The notes beneath the pieces were generated by a model, which was not told the origin of the DNA, made no database searches, and worked only from the letters and a program-made list of their open reading frames with translations. A stretch of 64,000 nucleotides of DNA, from contig NZ_BJYR01000007.1 in the NCBI RefSeq assembly GCF_007991615.1, positions 124,001 to 188,000 on the forward strand, written 5' to 3'. Positions 60,026-64,000 of this stretch are shown in pieces. Every line of letters begins with the position of its first letter. Positions within the stretch are counted from its first letter, which is position 1. Both the position numbers and the translations under genes were made by a program. This DNA comes from Novosphingobium sediminis. Its GTDB lineage: Bacteria > Pseudomonadota > Alphaproteobacteria > Sphingomonadales > Sphingomonadaceae.

Positions 60026-60943
60026 TCACGCCCCGCGCAGCATCTCCGCGTTCGCTTCGATCATCGCCCGCACCGAGCGCGCCTTGCGCCCTGTCAGCCG
60101 TTCCACATCATCGGTGCAGACCTTAAGGAACCCTTCGCGGATCGCGCGGCCGAAACTCACCATGTCGTCGCTGTTCCACGGGATGCCCGCCACGCTCTGA
60201 TCGTCCACCGGACGGCGCGGAATGCCCATCGCATCGAACATCGCGTACTGCTCGTCATCGGTGGTCGAAACATAGGCGACCGGACGCCCCGTCACCTCGG
60301 CCATGATCGCCGCCACTTCGCCGAACGTCTGCAATTCCGGCCCGGTCACGTTGTAGACCTGCCCCTCGTGTCCCTCACCGAGCAGCACGGCAGCGGCACA
60401 GGCCACGCAGTCGTCGCGCCACACCATCGCCTCCAGCCCATCACCCGCGTTGCTCACCCACTGGCCGCTCTGGATCACGCCCGGGCCCGCCATCAGGATC
60501 ATCGCATCGGCATAGTGCGCATCGCGCAGCATCGTCCACGCCATGCCCGAAGCGCGGATCAGGCGCTCGGTTTCGATGTGATCGTGGCGCACTTCAGCCG
60601 GGTTTGCCGGATCGTCGATGCCGATGAAGCTGGTATAGGCGATGTGGCGCACACCCGCCGCCGCTGCCGCATCGATCGCCGCCTTGTGCTGCACCACCCG
60701 CGCGCCGACCCGCGTGCCGGAAATGAGCAGCATCCGCTCCCCGCCCTGCACCGCCTCGCCCAGCGTCTCGGGCTTGTCGAAATCGCCGTAGCGCACGGCG
60801 CAGCCCTGCGCTGTGCGGTCAGCCAGCTTGTCCGGTGATCGCGAGATGAGGATCAGGTCCGCCGCCCGCCCCGCCGCGATCAGCCGGTCCGTCAGCCCCC
60901 GGCCATAGTTGCCTGAGGCGCCGGTGATGACGAGTTTGCTCAT
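60026..60943 (-). CDS. NmrA-family NAD(P)-binding protein
   Basis: A 305-residue atypical SDR: GASGNYGRG at residues 8-16 binds the dinucleotide, SRSPDKLADR follows beta-2 (Arg, NADP), and ETERLIRASGMAWTMLRDAHYADAM is typical of NmrA/QOR2-like proteins. The Tyr-Lys pair of classical SDRs is missing, so it may be a redox sensor or a quinone-type reductase. Its ATG overlaps the stop of the dioxygenase gene upstream (ATGA), so the two proteins are made together. Confidence 0.86.
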   Translation of the reverse strand: MSKLVITGASGNYGRGLTDRLIAAGRAADLILISRSPDKLADRTAQGCAVRYGDFDKPETLGEAVQGGERMLLISGTRVGARVVQHKAAIDAAAAAGVRHIAYTSFIGIDDPANPAEVRHDHIETERLIRASGMAWTMLRDAHYADAMILMAGPGVIQSGQWVSNAGDGLEAMVWRDDCVACAAAVLLGEGHEGQVYNVTGPELQTFGEVAAIMAEVTGRPVAYVSTTDDEQYAMFDAMGIPRRPVDDQSVAGIPWNSDDMVSFGRAIREGFLKVCTDDVERLTGRKARSVRAMIEANAEMLRGA

Positions 60944-62427
60944 GCCGCGTCCAGCTCCGCTTGCGGCACCCACCAGCCATGCACCTGCGGGCGCAGCCGG
61001 TGCGGGATCGTCACCTTGGCCACCGGCCCTGCCCCCACGTTGCCCGCATCGATCACCCACGCCTGATGGAGGAACTGGTCCTCGCCGATCTGCTGGTCGA
61101 CGATCGTCACCAGCCAGCCCTCATGCGCCGGATCGCTGGCGGGCACATGCACCGGCTCGTTGAACCCGGCCATCGGCGGCAGCGCCAAGGCCTGCGGCGG
61201 GCGTTTTTGCGCGTGCGGCGAGCTGGCCCGCATATCCAGCCGCAGCAGCAGATTGAACATTGCGCCGACCGGCCCGCCCAGCAGCGGCGGACCCTGAAGC
61301 TCGGGGTTCATCGTCAGCATCCAGCCATGGTCATAAGGCCTGCCCTGCTTCGCTGCCGGGATCACCGGGAAATCGCCCGGAGGCCCGATCACCGTCTCCT
61401 TAACCTCTCCGCCGTCAGCCTTGGGATCAACCGTCCACCGCGTCAGCGCGCCCTGCACTTCCCACGGCTGCAGATGGATGCCCGAAGGCTCGCGGATGAA
61501 GGCGAAGGCATTGGTCGAATTGAGGCAGGCATCGAAGTGCAGCAGGCCGCCTTCATCCTCCCACGCGTTCATCATGTGGTAGGAATGGACGCCCTTGGGC
61601 CCCTTGAACCAGCGGATTTCGGAAACATCGCCATAGCGCGGCATCACGCCGAGCCACGAATCCGTCTCCTGCTCGTGATGCCAGTGCTCGCCGCCCGCCT
61701 TCAGCCGCTCAAGATCCGCCGTCGTCGGATAGATCGGAAACAGCGCATAGTTTTCGCTGATGGTGAAATCGTGCATCATCGCGCAGTAGGGCGCATCGAA
61801 CCACTGCTCCGATTTAAGCACCCCGTCCGCACCGACCACGCAGTAGGCCACCTTGGCCGAAGCCAGCCCATCCGCCTCGTAGCCATAGAAGAACAGCTCC
61901 TTCGTGGCGGGATCGATCCGCACATGCGCGGTCATCGTTTCCGATTTCAGCACGCCGCCGAAGTCGTATGAACCCAGCGTCTCCAGCGTCTTGGGATCGA
62001 TGCGATAGGGCCGCCCGTCCTCCTTCGCCATCAGCATCCGCCCCGCGTGCCACACCGGCGTGGTGTTCGCCACCGTGCGGTCCACCCCCTGCACGTCGGC
62101 ATCGTCGGTAAACGGATTGCGGTACTTGCCAAACTTCGCGTGCCCCGCCGCCTTCTCCGCCAGAAAGCGCGCCGTCTCCACGAAGCGGATCGCGAAGTCC
62201 GCCGTCCCGTCCGCATTGAACGAAAGCCGGCTGACCATGCCGTCACCCGAAAGCGTGTGGTCATTCTCGAACTTGGGCGGAAAGGCCGGGTCCGGCACCG
62301 CGCGGTAGAAGCTGCCACGCACTTCGGCGGGCAGCGTGCCTTCCACCGCCAGCCCGGTCAGGCTCACTTCTTCGCCCACCGGCGCGTTGAGCCCAGTGAA
62401 ATACATTGTCTGCGGAAACGCACCCAT
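60940..62427 (-). CDS. Second lignostilbene-type carotenoid cleavage dioxygenase
   Basis: A 495-residue non-haem iron dioxygenase. Iron ligands are H168 (TAHVR), H219 (MMHDF), H284 (SYHMM) and the His in PQVHGWW near the end. Tyr102 (GKYRNP) and Lys135 (MAKED) keep the phenolate-binding pair of lignostilbene dioxygenases. The middle and C-terminal parts differ strongly from the copy at 14367, so its stilbene substrate probably differs too. It is coupled to an NmrA-like gene and lies downstream of a TonB-dependent receptor gene. Confidence 0.92.
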   Translation of the reverse strand: MGAFPQTMYFTGLNAPVGEEVSLTGLAVEGTLPAEVRGSFYRAVPDPAFPPKFENDHTLSGDGMVSRLSFNADGTADFAIRFVETARFLAEKAAGHAKFGKYRNPFTDDADVQGVDRTVANTTPVWHAGRMLMAKEDGRPYRIDPKTLETLGSYDFGGVLKSETMTAHVRIDPATKELFFYGYEADGLASAKVAYCVVGADGVLKSEQWFDAPYCAMMHDFTISENYALFPIYPTTADLERLKAGGEHWHHEQETDSWLGVMPRYGDVSEIRWFKGPKGVHSYHMMNAWEDEGGLLHFDACLNSTNAFAFIREPSGIHLQPWEVQGALTRWTVDPKADGGEVKETVIGPPGDFPVIPAAKQGRPYDHGWMLTMNPELQGPPLLGGPVGAMFNLLLRLDMRASSPHAQKRPPQALALPPMAGFNEPVHVPASDPAHEGWLVTIVDQQIGEDQFLHQAWVIDAGNVGAGPVAKVTIPHRLRPQVHGWWVPQAELDAA

Positions 62428-62442
62428 CAGCCCAATCCCATT

Positions 62443-62470
62443 CTATCATTTGTTAGAATAGGTCTAACAC
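62443..62470. promoter_or_regulatory. Operator variant, site J
   Basis: CTATCATTTGTTAG is a perfect CTANCA-WT-TGTTAG dyad, followed after seven bases by CTAACAC, so three half-sites are present. It lies 16-43 bases before the dioxygenase start. Confidence 0.58.
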
Positions 62471-62508
62471 GCGCGGGGCCGATTTCAACCGTATTTGCGC
62501 GCAGCAAA

Positions 62509-62538
62509 AGGGCCGCTCCACCAAGGTGAAGCGGCCCT
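62509..62538 (-). terminator. Terminator after the right-hand TonB-dependent receptor
   Basis: AGGGCCGCTTCACC and GGTGGAGCGGCCCT form a long stem with a TT loop, followed by TTTG on the minus strand. It is 24 bases past the receptor stop and uncouples the receptor from the dioxygenase. Confidence 0.82.
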
Positions 62539-62561
62539 CCTGTTTCACGCGAACGCTGCGA

Positions 62562-64000
62562 TCAGAACGTGCGCTTGATCGAAACCGCCCAGGTGCGCGG
62601 CAGGCCGGGGTTGGCCGTGATCGCGCCAAGCGAGCTCTTCACGTCTTCGATGGTGTTGTAATAGTACTTGTTGAACACGTTCTGCACTTCGAACGAAAGC
62701 TGCCAGTCCTTGTCCTGGCTGGTGTAGGTCAGCTTCGCATTGCCGAGGAAGCGGCCGTCGACAAGGTTGTCCGGACCGTTGAACGCCTCGGTGAAGATCG
62801 ACGACTGGTACGTGCCGTCAAAGCGCGCGCTGATCGTGCCGATCTTCATCGCGTAGTCGTACTGCGCGCCAAAGCTCCAATTCCACTTCGGCGTGTAGGG
62901 CGTCACGTTGGTCAGCGGAACGTTTGTCGTGCCGGTGTCCTTGTACTTGAAGTGCAGGTAGCTGATCGAACCATCCAGCGTGAGGCCTTCGACCGGGCGG
63001 ATCGTCGTTTCGCCTTCAAGACCCCAGACTTCAGCCTTGCCGACGTTGGCCGGCATCAGACACGGCGAGAAGCCGTGGCAGCGCGTCAGCGTCAGGATGA
63101 TGTTGTCGTACTTGTTGAAGAACGCCGATGCGTTGAAGCGCAGCCTGCGATCGAACAGGTCGGTCTTTATGCCCGCTTCATACGTGCGCAGCGTTTCCGG
63201 CTGGAATGAGGTGATCTGGTTGCAAGGAGCGCCGAACGGCAGCACGTTGCAGTCACCCGCCGAAGGACCGAAGAACGGACGCGGGTTCACGCCGCCGCCC
63301 TTGTAGCCCGTCGCCACCGAGGCATAGGCGAAGACTTCCGGGCTGAACCGGTAGTCGGTTTCCACGCGCCAGTCAGTGCGCTGGCCCTTGAACTGGCCGG
63401 TCACGTTGTAAAGGCCGATCAGCAGGCAGTTCGGCGAGTTGCCGATGCCGGTCGGACCAGCGGTCGGCGCGCCGAGGAAGAACTCGCACGGCAGCGGACC
63501 GGGCACCGTTCCGTCCGGGTTGGAGCGGAAGTAGGTGTAGTCCTTTTTGTCCCACGTATGGCGGATGCCGCCGGTAATCCCCCACGCATCGGTGATGTGG
63601 AAGGTGCCGTTGAAGAACAGTGCCTTAGAGGTCGAAGGCGTGCTGTCCGGACCGTGGATGAAGTCGATGCCGGCATAGTTCAAGTCGACACGCGCGTTGT
63701 AGGTGCCGTTCTGGTCGAAGTAGAACCCGCCCAGCGTGTACTCGATGCGCTTGTCCATGAAGCTGCCGTTGAGGCGCACTTCCTGGCTCCATGCGCGGTG
63801 GCGCAGGATGTTGTCGAGCTGCGCGACCGGCACGGGCGAGCCGTCCTGATCGAAGCCGAAGCTCATCTTGTAGCGGCGGAACGAGGAGATCCACGTCAGG
63901 CTCATGTTGTCGGCCAGCTTCGCCGTCACGTTGCCGGTGATGCCCCAGCCGTCGTAGTTCTGCTGGTTGTTGGCGGCATAAGGCTTGAACGGCGCCTGGC
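62562..64000 (-). CDS. TonB-dependent outer-membrane receptor, C-terminal part
   Basis: The last ~479 residues of a TonB-dependent receptor whose start, TonB box and plug lie beyond the right edge. Barrel strands alternate with aromatic girdles (WGITGGIRHTWDKKDYTYFRS, VETDYRFSPEVFAYASVATGYKGGGVNPRPF, LRTYEAGIKTDLFDRRLRFNASAFFNKY) and the protein ends in WAVSIKRTF with a terminal Phe. It resembles the receptor at 51740 in the barrel (GFKGGGV, TDLFDRRLR). Import of an aromatic dimer is inferred from the adjoining stilbene dioxygenase. Confidence 0.9.
   Translation of the reverse strand, partial: QAPFKPYAANNQQNYDGWGITGNVTAKLADNMSLTWISSFRRYKMSFGFDQDGSPVPVAQLDNILRHRAWSQEVRLNGSFMDKRIEYTLGGFYFDQNGTYNARVDLNYAGIDFIHGPDSTPSTSKALFFNGTFHITDAWGITGGIRHTWDKKDYTYFRSNPDGTVPGPLPCEFFLGAPTAGPTGIGNSPNCLLIGLYNVTGQFKGQRTDWRVETDYRFSPEVFAYASVATGYKGGGVNPRPFFGPSAGDCNVLPFGAPCNQITSFQPETLRTYEAGIKTDLFDRRLRFNASAFFNKYDNIILTLTRCHGFSPCLMPANVGKAEVWGLEGETTIRPVEGLTLDGSISYLHFKYKDTGTTNVPLTNVTPYTPKWNWSFGAQYDYAMKIGTISARFDGTYQSSIFTEAFNGPDNLVDGRFLGNAKLTYTSQDKDWQLSFEVQNVFNKYYYNTIEDVKSSLGAITANPGLPRTWAVSIKRTF

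Overview
The window is chromosomal DNA of a sphingomonad (Alphaproteobacteria, Novosphingobium/Sphingobium type). The evidence is the high GC content, a permuted two-piece tmRNA whose tag reads ANDNEALALAA, TonB-dependent receptors, sphingomonad-style intergenic repeats, and close relatives of the lignin-catabolism proteins LigW, LigM and LigF known from Sphingobium sp. SYK-6. No integrase, transposase, phage gene, tRNA, rRNA or CRISPR array was seen.

Layout. 1-5.1 kb: the 5' part of a PQQ dehydrogenase, then an arginine succinyltransferase operon (M20 hydrolase, astA, astB). 5.1-11 kb: housekeeping genes (tmRNA, mscL, LemA/TPM genes, NUDIX, an SDR, an EamA permease). 10.7-14.3 kb: glutathione-dependent formaldehyde dehydrogenase with a VOC gene, an aromatic-acid MFS permease and a MarR regulator. 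From 14.3 kb to the right edge almost every operon looks like catabolism of lignin-derived aromatic dimers and monomers: two lignostilbene-type dioxygenases (14.4 and 60.9 kb), two LdpA-like NTF2-fold proteins (22.6 and 54.8 kb), 5-carboxyvanillate decarboxylase ligW, aldehyde dehydrogenases, LigD-type SDRs, the O-demethylase/C1 block ligM-metF facing purU, a LigF-like beta-etherase operon, a CoA-ligase/quinohemoprotein/aldehyde dehydrogenase block, a VAO-type flavoprotein with its cytochrome c and a second quinohemoprotein, and two TonB-dependent receptors with several MFS permeases.

How the genes may work together (inference). Receptors and MFS permeases import dimers. SDRs oxidise side-chain alcohols. 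A LigF-like glutathione transferase cleaves beta-ethers. NTF2-fold lyases release formaldehyde to give stilbenes, which the dioxygenases split into aromatic aldehydes. Aldehyde dehydrogenases make acids, LigW converts 5-carboxyvanillate to vanillate, and LigM moves the methyl group to tetrahydrofolate. MetF and PurU return that carbon to the folate pool or release formate, and FrmA consumes formaldehyde.

The most interesting signal is a shared 19-bp dyad, TTGTWWG-N5-CWWACAA, in front of at least seven catabolic transcription units. A related shorter dyad (CTANCA-WT-TGTTAG) stands in front of four more. Together they suggest one regulon, probably controlled by one of the two MarR proteins encoded here. 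Other points of note are repeat elements fused in frame into a signal peptide region, a terminator placed just before a start codon, and a perfect inverted repeat covering a ribosome binding site.
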